A stretch of DNA of 50,196 bases from the IMG/VR virus record IMGVR_UViG_3300021375_001184, positions 1-50,196 of that record; one strand, 5' to 3'. The notes beneath the pieces are model-generated. The model had not been told where the DNA came from. It saw only the letters and a program-made list of their open reading frames with translations, and ran no database searches. How positions within the stretch are numbered: the stretch's first letter is position 1; the number at the start of each line of letters is the position of its first letter. Below, piece by piece: positions 1 to 7,855 of the stretch. Both the position numbers and the translations under genes were made by a program. The DNA is from a virus.

Positions 1-545
1 GACGGACTACAGTTGAAAAGCGTGTGTGCTTTTGTTGTGTTGATTACATAACAATGTCCGTGGTCAAAATTCAAAGTTGTATCTTCTAACATAAATCTGA
101 AAGATGGAGGATTACAATTCTGTAATGGCCAAATAATTCTAAAACTTTGCTGGTCGTAATAAACATGGTCACGATGTGGAGAAAAATATCCTCCTGGTGG
201 TAACCGCAAGAAGTGTGACCTAACACTCCAATCTAACATTGGTTCCATCACTCGTTGTAATTCACTACTACTCTTATACAACTCAGTTGGTATATTAAAA
301 TCTTTTTCTTTTAAGAATGTTCCGTATTCAGTATTCCACTGAAGTAAACTATCTAAAGCAGGCCCTGGTCCGCATTTACCCTTGTCATTTATAACGCACA
401 AGCCATCACGCAAGATTTGAGGTTTACGAGGATTATACTTTGCCCATTTGTCTTTAAATGGTTCTAACTCTTTTAGTAGTTTGTTAACTTTGAAATGAGC
501 ATTTAGTTGATAGAAATCTCCGTACTGTGTAATTTTATCAATCAT
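1..545 (-). CDS. 2OG-Fe(II) oxygenase-like protein (C-terminus cut by window edge)
   Basis: The frame is open from an ATG at 545 through the left edge, giving about 181 residues with no stop, so the C-terminus is missing. The sequence shows an HxD pair (H124, D126, in SPHRDH) and a later His (H174, in KAHTLFN). This is the iron-binding facial triad spacing of aspartyl/asparaginyl beta-hydroxylase-type 2-oxoglutarate oxygenases. Such oxygenases are common in marine T4-like phages, where their substrates are mostly unknown. No strong ribosome site precedes the ATG. The gene lies 23 bases downstream of the acidic protein at 569-994 and is probably co-transcribed with it. The family call is fairly secure; the substrate cannot be told. 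Confidence 0.7.
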   Translation of the reverse strand, partial: MIDKITQYGDFYQLNAHFKVNKLLKELEPFKDKWAKYNPRKPQILRDGLCVINDKGKCGPGPALDSLLQWNTEYGTFLKEKDFNIPTELYKSSSELQRVMEPMLDWSVRSHFLRLPPGGYFSPHRDHVYYDQQSFRIIWPLQNCNPPSFRFMLEDTTLNFDHGHCYVINTTKAHTLFNCSP

Positions 546-568
546 TGTCAATTAATGTATCCTTGTTC

Positions 569-994
569 TTAATCGTTATCCGTTGAGGTATCATTATTTC
601 CATCTTCAAATTCTTCTGGTGGTTCCATATAACCTGTCAATTTATCGGGTAGAGAATTACTATGAATAATATCACCTTCAATAATATCATTATCAATATC
701 ATCTTCTATGTCAAAGTGAGCATCTAGGATAGTTTTTACATTTGTAGCAACATCTTCTTTAATCTTTGCTACATCGATTTTTACTTGGACATCAGCAATC
801 TTATCAAACCGGTGTACAAGTTTTTCCCAGTTAAGGTCATCGGCAAGTGGTAGAGGATGTAAGAGTTCATCACCTTTCATCTCAATCTCTTGTCCACTTG
901 CTAATGTTACGAGTATACTTTCTACATATTCTGTAGGAATACTCATTGGAAATATTTCATCCATTAACTTATCAAAGTCTGGGTCGTGTTCCAT
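569..994 (-). CDS. acidic conserved hypothetical protein
   Basis: This 141-residue protein is strongly acidic, especially in its last 45 residues, which are rich in Asp and Glu and probably disordered. I see no catalytic motif, signal peptide or membrane segment. It starts at an ATG preceded by AAGAGG. From memory it resembles a conserved protein of unknown function in cyanophages and other marine T4-like phages (N-terminal DKLMDEIFP, then LLHPLPL). It is the third gene of a run with 1679-1948 and 1029-1679. That run probably starts at the sigma70 promoter at 2024-2052. I assign no function. Confidence 0.75.
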   Translation of the reverse strand: MEHDPDFDKLMDEIFPMSIPTEYVESILVTLASGQEIEMKGDELLHPLPLADDLNWEKLVHRFDKIADVQVKIDVAKIKEDVATNVKTILDAHFDIEDDIDNDIIEGDIIHSNSLPDKLTGYMEPPEEFEDGNNDTSTDND

Positions 995-1028
995 TTCAAA
1001 AACCTCTTAAAAGTTAATGTTAAAAATT

Positions 1029-1679
1029 TTACTCCGAAGGCGCGGCTGCTTCTGCTCTTGCCTTCATGGCTTTTGCAGTAGTTCCTGCTGGTCTGCCTCT
1101 GCCCTTTTTAGCAGGTTTCTCTGCCTTAGGACCAAGACTAGGGTCAAATTTGACTGCTTCGGCACGTTTTCTTTCTGCTTCTTCTTCCAACATCACTGCT
1201 TGAACTAGCAAGTTTTGTGCAATTTTCTTGTTGTCTCCGTCGAGACCTGCATCAACTTGTTCAGCAACATTCTCTTGGAAAGTTTGCTGTGGCGCTTCCG
1301 GTGTATTACCTGCTTTGCCTCCTGCAATTTCATCCATTTGTGCTAACAAATCAGATAATGGAAGAGAGGTTGTAGAGTTAGGATTCATCATAATTTGTTC
1401 AACTGGAATCTTCTTCATTAAACCTTCTTTATGTAATGTTTCCAACATACTGTTGCCATTCCAAAAGACTTTACGAGAAAGAACTTCGTATAACTCTTTA
1501 GCGGCTTGACCTTCTTTAGACTCTAAAGCAGACATAAAATCCTCATGATATTTGTCTGGTAGAGAATCACTATACACAACTAAAGCATTCTCTGGTTCAT
1601 CTGGTAGGCGTAAGAAAACAACACTCAAACGAGTATTAGTTCCTACATGTGTTCCTACATGCTTAATAAATGCGGCCAT
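1029..1679 (-). CDS. conserved phage protein with AT-hook-like tail
   Basis: This 216-residue protein has a mixed N-terminal half (residues 1-110), a low-complexity Ala/Glu/Gln middle, and a basic C-terminus. The C-terminus carries KKGRGRPAG, which matches the AT-hook core (GRP between basic residues) that binds the minor groove of AT-rich DNA. A coiled coil is likely around residues 150-175. Its ATG shares one base with the stop of the upstream gene (TAATG), which suggests translational coupling. The N-terminal phrase LPDEPENALVVYSD is one I associate with marine T4-like phages. DNA binding is an inference from the short tail only. Confidence 0.75.
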   Translation of the reverse strand: MAAFIKHVGTHVGTNTRLSVVFLRLPDEPENALVVYSDSLPDKYHEDFMSALESKEGQAAKELYEVLSRKVFWNGNSMLETLHKEGLMKKIPVEQIMMNPNSTTSLPLSDLLAQMDEIAGGKAGNTPEAPQQTFQENVAEQVDAGLDGDNKKIAQNLLVQAVMLEEEAERKRAEAVKFDPSLGPKAEKPAKKGRGRPAGTTAKAMKARAEAAAPSE

Positions 1680-1948
1680 TAGGCACCTTCCTCAGACTTT
1701 ACGTCTGCGTTTTGGCCTGACTCGACATCACCTGCCGCTTCGGCTGCCGCTGTTTGGGCTGCTTGTACGTGGTCTACAAACTCTTTAACTTTGTTTGCTA
1801 CTGCACCGACTGATGATAATTCATTAGCCTGAAATGCACCTCGCTTAGATGCTAGGTCAATGATGTTGTAAATATTTACCAAATCATTTACTGTAACACT
1901 AGGCGCCACTGGTGCTTCTGGTGCCGCTGTTGTTTCTTGTTCTGACAT
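1679..1948 (-). CDS. small conserved T4-like marine phage protein
   Basis: This 89-residue protein has Ala/Pro/Glu-rich ends around a conserved-looking helical core (about residues 20-68), including SKRGAFQANELSSVG and VANKVKEFVDHV. Cores of this type occur in small proteins of marine T4-like phages whose role is unknown; I make that link from memory. It has an AAAGGAG ribosome site and is the first gene of a three- or four-gene run. A sigma70-type promoter lies at 2024-2052, and an AT-rich palindrome (ATATTA...TAATAT) sits near 1979-1996 in the leader. No membrane segment is present. Confidence 0.75.
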   Translation of the reverse strand: MSEQETTAAPEAPVAPSVTVNDLVNIYNIIDLASKRGAFQANELSSVGAVANKVKEFVDHVQAAQTAAAEAAGDVESGQNADVKSEEGA

Positions 1949-1978
1949 AAAATTACTCCTTTGTCATTTGTTAAATTA

Positions 1979-1996
1979 ATATTATATATATAATAT
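1979..1996. repeat. AT-only palindrome in leader
   Basis: The bases around 1979-1996 read as a near-perfect inverted repeat made only of A and T. It lies between the -10 of the promoter at 2024-2052 and the start of the 89-residue gene. It could be an operator or simply a weakly paired leader; nothing further can be said from sequence. Confidence 0.4.
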
Positions 1997-2023
1997 GAAC
2001 TAATTTACTCAATTCACTATTCC

Positions 2024-2052
2024 ATTCTACATTATTCAGCCACTAAAGTCAA
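2024..2052 (-). promoter_or_regulatory. sigma70-type promoter
   Basis: On the minus strand TTGACT (2052-2047) and TAGAAT (2029-2024) are separated by 17 bases. It serves the run 1948 to 1, and lies just after the stop of the HNH gene. Unlike most promoters in this window it lacks a clear TGn extension in front of the -10. Confidence 0.6.
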
Positions 2053-2068
2053 GTAGTTTGTTTAAATA

Positions 2069-2596
2069 TTATGCTATTTTCTCTGTTTTTTTGTTAATAT
2101 ACTTGAACCAAATCTCATGGTCGATGTGAGTTGTATTGACTCCGTTGACTAATTGCAAGAAATCTGGCTGTTTAGGCACTCTATATGGTTTTATATGTGT
2201 ATGATTGCCTTTTTGATTATTACATTTTCTACAAGCAGTTACAGTATTTTCCCAAGTTAATTTGCCACCTTTAGATTTAGGAACAACATGGTCAAGGGTT
2301 AAATCTTTATAACTAAACATCTGTTTACAATATTGGCAAATATAATTGTCTCGTAGATAAACATTACTTCTATTGAACGAGGTGTTAGTTCGCTGTTTAA
2401 CAAAGTCTCGGGTCATTATAACACTGGGAACTGTCATAGTAAGTGTAGGACTATGTACCTGCCAATCCTGGTGCCATTCTAGGACATTAATACGGTCTAG
2501 CCAAACGAGTTTAATACTCTCTTGCCAAGTGAGTGTTGAAAGTGGTGCAACACTTAAAGGATTGCCGTCTGCATTAAGAAGTAAGGTATCTCTCAT
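2069..2596 (-). CDS. HNH endonuclease (McrA-like fold)
   Basis: This 175-residue protein has a C-terminal HNH nuclease domain: two CxxC zinc pairs (CQYC and CRKC) bracketing DHVVPKSKGG, then an Asn in the TWEN segment and a final NNQKGN. Residues 1-70 (starting MRDTLLLNADGNPLS) form the conserved N-terminal part of this subfamily, which is found both in bacteria and as free-standing phage nucleases. There is no ribosome binding site. Instead a T4 late-type element (GATAAATA, 2610-2603) ends 6 bases before the ATG, so a late transcript would be leaderless. It may be a homing-type nuclease or a DNA-processing enzyme; the sequence does not decide. Confidence 0.88.
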   Translation of the reverse strand: MRDTLLLNADGNPLSVAPLSTLTWQESIKLVWLDRINVLEWHQDWQVHSPTLTMTVPSVIMTRDFVKQRTNTSFNRSNVYLRDNYICQYCKQMFSYKDLTLDHVVPKSKGGKLTWENTVTACRKCNNQKGNHTHIKPYRVPKQPDFLQLVNGVNTTHIDHEIWFKYINKKTEKIA

Positions 2597-2602
2597 GGTG
2601 AA

Positions 2603-2610
2603 TATTTATC
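2603..2610 (-). promoter_or_regulatory. T4 late-type promoter (GATAAATA)
   Basis: GATAAATA lies on the minus strand with its last base 7 positions upstream of the HNH gene ATG at 2596. T4 late transcription starts about 6-7 bases after this octamer, which puts the start at or next to the ATG. Confidence 0.6.
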
Positions 2611-2635
2611 AAAAAACCCACCGTGATGGTGGGCT
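2611..2635 (-). terminator. Rho-independent terminator
   Basis: Read on the minus strand, a GC-rich stem (GCCCACC with GGTGGG) is followed by six T residues. It closes the unit ending with the gene at 2660-2875, directly before the late promoter of the HNH gene. Confidence 0.85.
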
Positions 2636-2659
2636 TGAGAATTATGAATTGTTATACTT

Positions 2660-2875
2660 TTATTTTGTGTAAACTGAAAAACATCTAGCAGTTTCTTTCT
2701 TAGCATCATAATGATTGCCAAACCTAGGACCTCGATAACGAATTCTAAACTTTCCAGGCCAAAACTTCTTAACATCATCGATGTATTTCATAGGTAAGCC
2801 CTTTGCAAGACTTCTTTCATTGTCTGGACTAGCATACTTTATCCATAATGCATAACTTAAGTTCGCTTCATTCAT
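2660..2875 (-). CDS. hypothetical 71-residue basic protein
   Basis: The protein is basic, without membrane segment or known motif; the centre reads KYIDDVKKFWPGKFRIRYRG. I favour this frame over the overlapping one at 2593-2778 because it ends just before the terminator at 2611-2635, begins 9 bases after the vWA gene, and has a balanced composition. Similar small proteins exist in marine T4-like phages, as far as I recall. Function unknown. Confidence 0.7.
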   Translation of the reverse strand: MNEANLSYALWIKYASPDNERSLAKGLPMKYIDDVKKFWPGKFRIRYRGPRFGNHYDAKKETARCFSVYTK

Positions 2876-2883
2876 ATTCTTCC

Positions 2884-4197
2884 TTATGATTGGCTATAAT
2901 AGGCGTGTTCACCAAATGGCGGGACAATAGTTTCAGAACCGTGAATGATAAACAAACTATCACAATAACTTTCGTCACCCCAACTATCCCAAGGTAAGCC
3001 GTCAGTAAACATAATAAACTTATCAGGTTCAATATCATTATCTTTCATAAACTGGTAGTTGATATCAAAGTCAGTACCACCACCACCGATAATCTCATAC
3101 TCTTTAAGTTCATCAGCATTGTATGGGTCAAACTCTTTATAACCCTCGCCGTTTACTTCGGTATCAAAAGTCCAAACACGAATTTTGAAGTCTTGGAACT
3201 GTTGCATAATGCCAGACATTTCACCAAGGAACTCTTCAATCATAGAAGATGAAATAGAACCAGAAACATCAAGTGCTATTGCAACATCAATCTTTTCTTC
3301 ATTCTTTTGACCAGGCAGATAAACTCCCATTGATTGTGATTTACGAGATTGTCTCATAAATGTGAAGTCACTTTTCAAAAGACTTTGTATTGAAATGTTA
3401 AGAAGTTCACGCCAATCCATCTTAGGATTAGTCATACCATTTATAATTCTTTTAACATCACCAGGAAGAGTACCAGCATCAGTTGATTGTGCCGCTTGAA
3501 TAACAGCCTGTTTCATCTGGTCTTTAATTGCTTGGGCTTCTTGCTTAGAAACTTTGATAGGTGCATTACGACCAGTAGGGTCATCTTTGCCTTCACCATC
3601 TTTTTGAGGTTGACCAAACATATGCTGGTCTAATGTTTCTTTATCATCGCCCTCGCCAGTTTCTTTAAGGTGTTCATAAATTTCTTCGGTGTAACTTCTG
3701 TAATATTTGCGGTCGTGTAATGCCATTTTTGGCATAACACCAACACGAGACTCAACTAATGCTTGGTTAACTTTATAGTCAGCCGCAATATTCCAAAGTT
3801 TCATATCACGTGAATCTTCTTCCATATCCATCAATCGGCCATATTCACCACAATGCTCATATACACAGTGAAGAACTTCGTGACCAACAACAAAATCAAT
3901 TTCTTCTGGTGTCATAGTTCGGAAGAAATCACAGTTGTAATAAAAATGTCTGCCGTCAGTCGCGGCTGTAGGACACCATTCTGCCTCGACTAATTTCAAT
4001 CGAGTAGCAAGTGTACCAAAAAATGGATGACGGATAAGAAGTCTAACACGACTACTCACAATCATTTCTTTAACTTCTAAATCAGTATAATCAAATACTA
4101 CCGGCTCTGGCAGAGTATCATCTACTTCAATACCATTAGCGGCTAATACATCATCTAATGCAGTATCTAATTCTTGTTCATTTGTAACTGTAGGCAT
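2884..4197 (-). CDS. putative metallopeptidase with C-terminal vWA domain
   Basis: This 437-residue protein matches the DUF2201-type architecture. The N-terminal half has a zinc-protease HExxH motif (HEVLH, 106-110). A charged, disordered linker covers about 180-215. The C-terminal von Willebrand A domain has a MIDAS motif (DVSGS, 310-314) and a TDG segment near residue 397. Such proteins work with a MoxR AAA+ ATPase, here encoded at 7993-9120, as chaperone or maturation machines for unknown targets. In bacteria the two genes are usually adjacent. Here six genes lie between them, which suggests an insertion. It has no strong promoter of its own and probably reads from the 4448-4475 promoter through the small gene at 4214-4414. 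Confidence 0.88.
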   Translation of the reverse strand: MPTVTNEQELDTALDDVLAANGIEVDDTLPEPVVFDYTDLEVKEMIVSSRVRLLIRHPFFGTLATRLKLVEAEWCPTAATDGRHFYYNCDFFRTMTPEEIDFVVGHEVLHCVYEHCGEYGRLMDMEEDSRDMKLWNIAADYKVNQALVESRVGVMPKMALHDRKYYRSYTEEIYEHLKETGEGDDKETLDQHMFGQPQKDGEGKDDPTGRNAPIKVSKQEAQAIKDQMKQAVIQAAQSTDAGTLPGDVKRIINGMTNPKMDWRELLNISIQSLLKSDFTFMRQSRKSQSMGVYLPGQKNEEKIDVAIALDVSGSISSSMIEEFLGEMSGIMQQFQDFKIRVWTFDTEVNGEGYKEFDPYNADELKEYEIIGGGGTDFDINYQFMKDNDIEPDKFIMFTDGLPWDSWGDESYCDSLFIIHGSETIVPPFGEHAYYSQS

Positions 4198-4213
4198 ATT
4201 TTATCCTTATCTA

Positions 4214-4414
4214 TTAAAATAAACTTTCGTATGCATTATCACATATATAAGATGCGGTTTCATCTAGTTCACTAAATGCTTCTAGTTCAACTTCTGTTAA
4301 TGGAGTGCCGTCTAACTTTTCTGCACTCTCAACATATGCATCACAAAAATCTGGATAGTCGTTCATATCAACGCCACCTAGTTCAATGTTTGTTACTTCG
4401 TTAAATTTTATCAT
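4214..4414 (-). CDS. small acidic conserved protein
   Basis: The 66-residue acidic protein contains DYPDFCDAYVESAE followed by a LTEVELEAFSEL helix. This pattern recurs, from memory, in short phage proteins of unknown role. It begins at an ATG with a GAGAGG ribosome site, 33 bases downstream of a near-consensus sigma70 promoter (4448-4475), so it is the first gene of a unit that continues into the vWA protein. It has no membrane segment. It could be a small host-directed early protein, but nothing in the sequence proves that. Confidence 0.75.
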   Translation of the reverse strand: MIKFNEVTNIELGGVDMNDYPDFCDAYVESAEKLDGTPLTEVELEAFSELDETASYICDNAYESLF

Positions 4415-4447
4415 ATTTTTACCTCTCTAATTATTTAATATACTTAT

Positions 4448-4475
4448 ATTATAGCACGAATCGTGGTTTTGTCAA
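4448..4475 (-). promoter_or_regulatory. strong sigma70 promoter with spacer dyad
   Basis: TTGACA and TATAAT are perfect, 16 bases apart, with a TGC extension in front of the -10. The spacer holds an 11-base dyad (CACGA-T-TCGTG). The promoters at 9460-9487, 9150-9177 and 5311-5338 share the AAAACTTGACA context and a GAATC-like spacer core. Confidence 0.9.
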
Positions 4476-4479
4476 GTTT

Positions 4480-5280
4480 TTAGGCAAATCTGACATAATT
4501 TACTTTAGTTTCATTGATGTCATTATTTTTCCAAGCAGTTCCTAATGCTTTTACCTTGCACGAAACTTTAATATTCTTCTTACTATTTGCGATATCCTCG
4601 TTTGAAGTAAAGAAAGATAGTCTATGGTTGTCGGTTGTAATAGCATTAATCATATAACCAGACCCACCATATTGAGTTGTTGCTATATATTTTGATGATA
4701 GTATCTCAATCTCAGTGTTGATTTTATCACCAATTTGGCCTAGGTGACCAGATTGATTACTTCTTTCTCTCAGTTCATCATCTTTTGTATCTGTATTGTA
4801 ATAAGTAGGAACATATGCGGCAATTCCAAATACGTGACTGCTCAATGAATTATCATCATTAAGGAATTTAGCAATTCCACTTTCGAATTCAGTCAAATTA
4901 TCAGAAAGAATTTTATAAGCAAACTTGTTTTCAAGGTGTGCCATTATATTCTTTGCTTCTTGGAATATCTTATTTGTAATCAACTCGCGGTAGTTAGTTA
5001 GAATGCCTATAAGTATTTCTTTATTACTAAATGCAATCTTTTTAAATTCACCGTCAACGATATCAAATGAACCGGAAGTCTTAACATATGTGTCGTTAAA
5101 TTCATTCGCAACGATTGATGCACTTAATATCTCAGTTTTAGTAAAAGAATATATGGAATCTAGGTCCTGCATATCTTGTAGTGTTTTCGCAGAATCAGTA
5201 AAATTATACTTACCAAAGTACATTATTACTTTTGAGTCATTAAAATCTATATATTTGTGTGGTTTTGAAGTGTCTATCAT
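4480..5280 (-). CDS. hypothetical protein with OB-fold-like C-terminal domain
   Basis: The protein has 266 residues. Residues 1-165 are helical and unrecognised. The C-terminal 100 residues (from about SGHLGQIGDK) follow the pattern SxHxGxxGDK...beta strands...VKALGTAW. Several phage proteins share this pattern, and I take it to be an OB-like nucleic-acid-binding fold; this is an inference. It is a single-gene unit with its own consensus promoter at 5311-5338, and ends just upstream of the next promoter (4448-4475). That arrangement fits an independently expressed early protein. Confidence 0.75.
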   Translation of the reverse strand: MIDTSKPHKYIDFNDSKVIMYFGKYNFTDSAKTLQDMQDLDSIYSFTKTEILSASIVANEFNDTYVKTSGSFDIVDGEFKKIAFSNKEILIGILTNYRELITNKIFQEAKNIMAHLENKFAYKILSDNLTEFESGIAKFLNDDNSLSSHVFGIAAYVPTYYNTDTKDDELRERSNQSGHLGQIGDKINTEIEILSSKYIATTQYGGSGYMINAITTDNHRLSFFTSNEDIANSKKNIKVSCKVKALGTAWKNNDINETKVNYVRFA

Positions 5281-5310
5281 ATTCGCTACTCTTTAATTGA
5301 TTATGATATA

Positions 5311-5338
5311 ATTATAACACAAAATCGATTCCTGTCAA
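5311..5338 (-). promoter_or_regulatory. strong sigma70 promoter
   Basis: TTGACA and TATAAT, both perfect, are 16 bases apart with a TGT extension before the -10. The spacer contains the palindrome AATCGATT. It drives the 266-residue gene and lies just beyond the stop of the small ANL ligase gene. Confidence 0.9.
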
Positions 5339-6018
5339 GTTTTTCGCCCTAGATAGTAGAGAATACCGTTCTTTCGTTTGACTAGGTCACCAGTCGCAAA
5401 CCAACCGTCGTACACGCATATATCCCCACGGACGTGTAGTTCGCTGTCTATTATCTTGGTTTCGCACCATTCAAGTGTTCCTAGGATTGTTTGTTCGTCT
5501 TTTACTGATTGTATATCTTCAGTCGTCCTGAACACACGATTGATGGCACAAGGACCTATCTCACTCATACCCCAATTTGCCATAAATGTAGCACCACGAT
5601 TCACAAAGGCTTCAATGATATTCCATTCAACTGGGTCAGAACCACAAGTAATCCAAATCCCAGTCAAATCTAAATCTTTAAATCCTTTAGTTCTCATAAT
5701 AAGTTGAGCGTGTCCAGGAGTAATATGAGTATGTGTGTATTTTTTAATCTCTCTGCAAAAAGAAAAAGCATTAAAGGTTTCGATTGACACTTCTGCACCA
5801 ATACGAAATGCTGGCAATGTTTGAGCGAGTAATCCACCTGCGTGAGTTGTTTTACAGATAGTATATACTTTACTTTTAGATGTTAGTCGTTGGGAAGCGA
5901 TAGCAATTTCATCTGCCGCTTTTAACTTCTCAGGAGTTTGTATTATATCTTTTGGTGTTCCAGTTGTCCCGCTGGTTTTTATTACACAACCCTCGTTAAT
6001 TATTTTTCTTAAGTTCAT
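5335..6018 (-). CDS. short adenylate-forming (ANL) ligase, lacks N- and C-terminal parts
   Basis: This 227-residue protein holds the core of the ANL superfamily (acyl-CoA synthetases, NRPS adenylation domains). It has an intact ATP-binding loop TSGTTGTPK (15-23), the A5 motif NWGMSE (148-153), A7 ATGD (208-211) and ends at the hinge motif GRK (224-226). Normal enzymes have about 150 residues before the TSGTTG loop and a 100-residue C-terminal lid with a catalytic Lys; both are absent here. It is the last gene of a four-gene overlapping run with a second, longer ANL protein (6824-7849). The two may work as a pair, or it may only adenylate a substrate. Substrate unknown. Confidence 0.85.
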   Translation of the reverse strand: MNLRKIINEGCVIKTSGTTGTPKDIIQTPEKLKAADEIAIASQRLTSKSKVYTICKTTHAGGLLAQTLPAFRIGAEVSIETFNAFSFCREIKKYTHTHITPGHAQLIMRTKGFKDLDLTGIWITCGSDPVEWNIIEAFVNRGATFMANWGMSEIGPCAINRVFRTTEDIQSVKDEQTILGTLEWCETKIIDSELHVRGDICVYDGWFATGDLVKRKNGILYYLGRKT

Positions 6019-6277
6019 CTTTTAGTCTTTTCCAAGATGGATGGTCTGGTAAATATTTGTGTAGTGAAATAGTTTGGTCAATCACAACATCAAGTAATTT
6101 GAAGTCGAATAAAGGTGGAAATATTGCGTGTATGATACTAGCAATTGCCATAAACAATTGTTTTCCTGCTTCTCTAAATCCAACATACATATGTTTGAAG
6201 TATAATTTTATACCATTTTGGCGTTTTCTTTTAGCAAGTTCTTCTGTATTTCTAAGATGATTCCAATTAAACCACAT
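5996..6277 (-). CDS. DUF6356-like small membrane-associated protein
   Basis: This 93-residue protein has a central hydrophobic stretch (about residues 38-58) with SIIHAIFPPLFDF. It resembles the DUF6356 pattern (a YxxHM segment followed by IHAxxPxLF) of small bacterial proteins of unknown function; that match is by eye. The AGGAGA ribosome site is good. It overlaps the ends of both neighbours (11 and 23 bases), tying it firmly to the ANL ligase/GNAT unit. It may hold the pathway product or enzymes at the membrane. Confidence 0.7.
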   Translation of the reverse strand: MWFNWNHLRNTEELAKRKRQNGIKLYFKHMYVGFREAGKQLFMAIASIIHAIFPPLFDFKLLDVVIDQTISLHKYLPDHPSWKRLKDELKKNN

Positions 6278-6827
6278 TTTGTTTATCTCCTGTTAACATC
6301 GCTCTACGATGGGTGTACTCGTCTATATTTAGTTTCCATACAGATTGCTCTGTATACCATAATTCTATATCTTTATAATGTTCTACCATACCCACTTTAG
6401 CCAGATACTTAAAAAGTCTGTGAGTCCTATTCATTTTTCCAGATGCATCGTGTTCAATATTAGTTGTAATATATAATTCATCAGTATCACAGAACTCTAT
6501 TTGAAATGGCAATATTTCTCGCCAAGTTATAGCACTCATATGATATTTGCTTAGTCCAAATTCTTTATTATACCCTGGCAATTGTGCGCCTCTAAACATT
6601 ACTCGCCACGCTTTATCACTAACTTCTGGCAATCGGTGACATCCTGCAACTGATATTATCTTATCGTCTGCAATCACACAAAAGTATTCGCCTTGTGCTT
6701 TGCACCATTCATACCTCATTCCCCAATCACATAAAGTAGCATTGTTGGTATATCCTAGTTTTTCTGCCTCTTTACAAAAGACTTCTAACTTAGGTAATAA
6801 CTCGTCTGTAATCGGAACTACTTTCAT
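6267..6827 (-). CDS. GNAT-like acyltransferase
   Basis: The 186-residue protein has the general layout of GNAT N-acyltransferases: an N-terminal strand-helix, FCVIADDKIISVAGCHRLPE as consecutive strands, and a late ITTN-IEHDASGKMNRTHRLFKYLAKVGM segment resembling the fold's second half. The classic acetyl-CoA loop (Q/RxxGxG/A) is not clear, so the donor might not be acetyl-CoA. Its start overlaps the stop of the long ANL gene as ATGA, with no separate ribosome site, which implies translational coupling. In this operon it could transfer an activated acyl group made by the ligases. Confidence 0.6.
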   Translation of the reverse strand: MKVVPITDELLPKLEVFCKEAEKLGYTNNATLCDWGMRYEWCKAQGEYFCVIADDKIISVAGCHRLPEVSDKAWRVMFRGAQLPGYNKEFGLSKYHMSAITWREILPFQIEFCDTDELYITTNIEHDASGKMNRTHRLFKYLAKVGMVEHYKDIELWYTEQSVWKLNIDEYTHRRAMLTGDKQNVV

Positions 6828-7849
6828 TTCGGTGACTTATAAAATAACTTATTATGCTTTCGTTCAAATACATCACCCGTACACCAATAACCTTCCTTGT
6901 CAAACTTTGGTTTCATACTAGCGTATTTGACCATTAGAACTGGACTTTTTATCCACAATTTGTCGTATCTATCTATTCTATATTCGTATTGTTCATTGCA
7001 CTCAAGTTGCAGTTTGTGTTTTGTATCAGGAAAAATTGAGAATGTAAATGACGGTATATGTGTTTCTACGTGGCCATATAAATTTCTAACAACAGGCACA
7101 CCTTTAGAGAATAAAGTGTCTACTATCTCTTCCGATATAATGTTATTATCTATACTTAGTTCTTTCCAGTATGGCATATCTTTTAAATTTGATAGTTCAG
7201 GTAACATTTCGGATGTAACATTTCCTAGAGTTGGTTTATGTTTTTCACATAAATCAGGAGTAAACTGTTCCATAACAATAGTACATCCTTTCATTAATGC
7301 AGGTAATGTATACAGGTATAAATCATTAATTGGCGATTGTGATAGAACCACATCTTCTTCAATCATATTGTGTAATATTATACTATTTAAGCATACAAGT
7401 AAGCATCCAACACTCGTATGAGCAACAGGCTTCGATTCCAGAGTACTTCCGTTTGTAAACATTATAGTGTAGATTGCATCAGGTTTATTCGTGTATATAA
7501 GGCCTTCATTGTGTGGTGTTAGTGCTAAAGCATCTGCTTCACTCATTATGATATGGTCTGGATTACTTCCAGTTACAACCCAATCAAATTCTTCTATTGA
7601 TAGATTTGGCTTTGTTGGTATAAATGTTATGCCTAAAATATCACAAGCCAAGAGCATTCGAATATAATGATAATCTTTTTCACTTGCAAATAGTATAGAC
7701 TCACCTGGTCGAACGGCAGTAGACAATACGGCAGCCAATTGTTCTACACTTTCTATAAGTTTGGTGTAGGTATATTGCTTATCTTTACAAATGATTGCGG
7801 GTTTTGAACCAGAAGTATTTGCCTGGTCTTTGATTGTTTCAAATATCAT
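6824..7849 (-). CDS. adenylate-forming (ANL) ligase with degenerate P-loop
   Basis: This 341-residue protein has the complete N-terminal subdomain of acyl-CoA synthetases and NRPS adenylation domains but no C-terminal lid. The ATP loop, normally TSGTTGxPK, reads FTNGSTLESKPV (131-142), clearly altered. Motif A5 survives as NLYGHVET and A7 as YWCTGDVF near the end. It opens a four-gene operon. A sigma70 promoter (7856-7884) has its -10 only 6 bases before the ATG and there is no ribosome site, so the mRNA is probably leaderless. It may bind substrate while the shorter ligase (5335-6018) supplies an intact ATP loop. That division of labour is my inference. Confidence 0.85.
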   Translation of the reverse strand: MIFETIKDQANTSGSKPAIICKDKQYTYTKLIESVEQLAAVLSTAVRPGESILFASEKDYHYIRMLLACDILGITFIPTKPNLSIEEFDWVVTGSNPDHIIMSEADALALTPHNEGLIYTNKPDAIYTIMFTNGSTLESKPVAHTSVGCLLVCLNSIILHNMIEEDVVLSQSPINDLYLYTLPALMKGCTIVMEQFTPDLCEKHKPTLGNVTSEMLPELSNLKDMPYWKELSIDNNIISEEIVDTLFSKGVPVVRNLYGHVETHIPSFTFSIFPDTKHKLQLECNEQYEYRIDRYDKLWIKSPVLMVKYASMKPKFDKEGYWCTGDVFERKHNKLFYKSPK

Positions 7850-7855
7850 AGTAAT

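Noticed and set aside
2593-2778. A 61-codon minus-strand frame overlapping the gene at 2660-2875.
   Set aside because: It runs through the terminator stem and the late promoter region, lacks a good ribosome site and its hydrophobic reading looks accidental.
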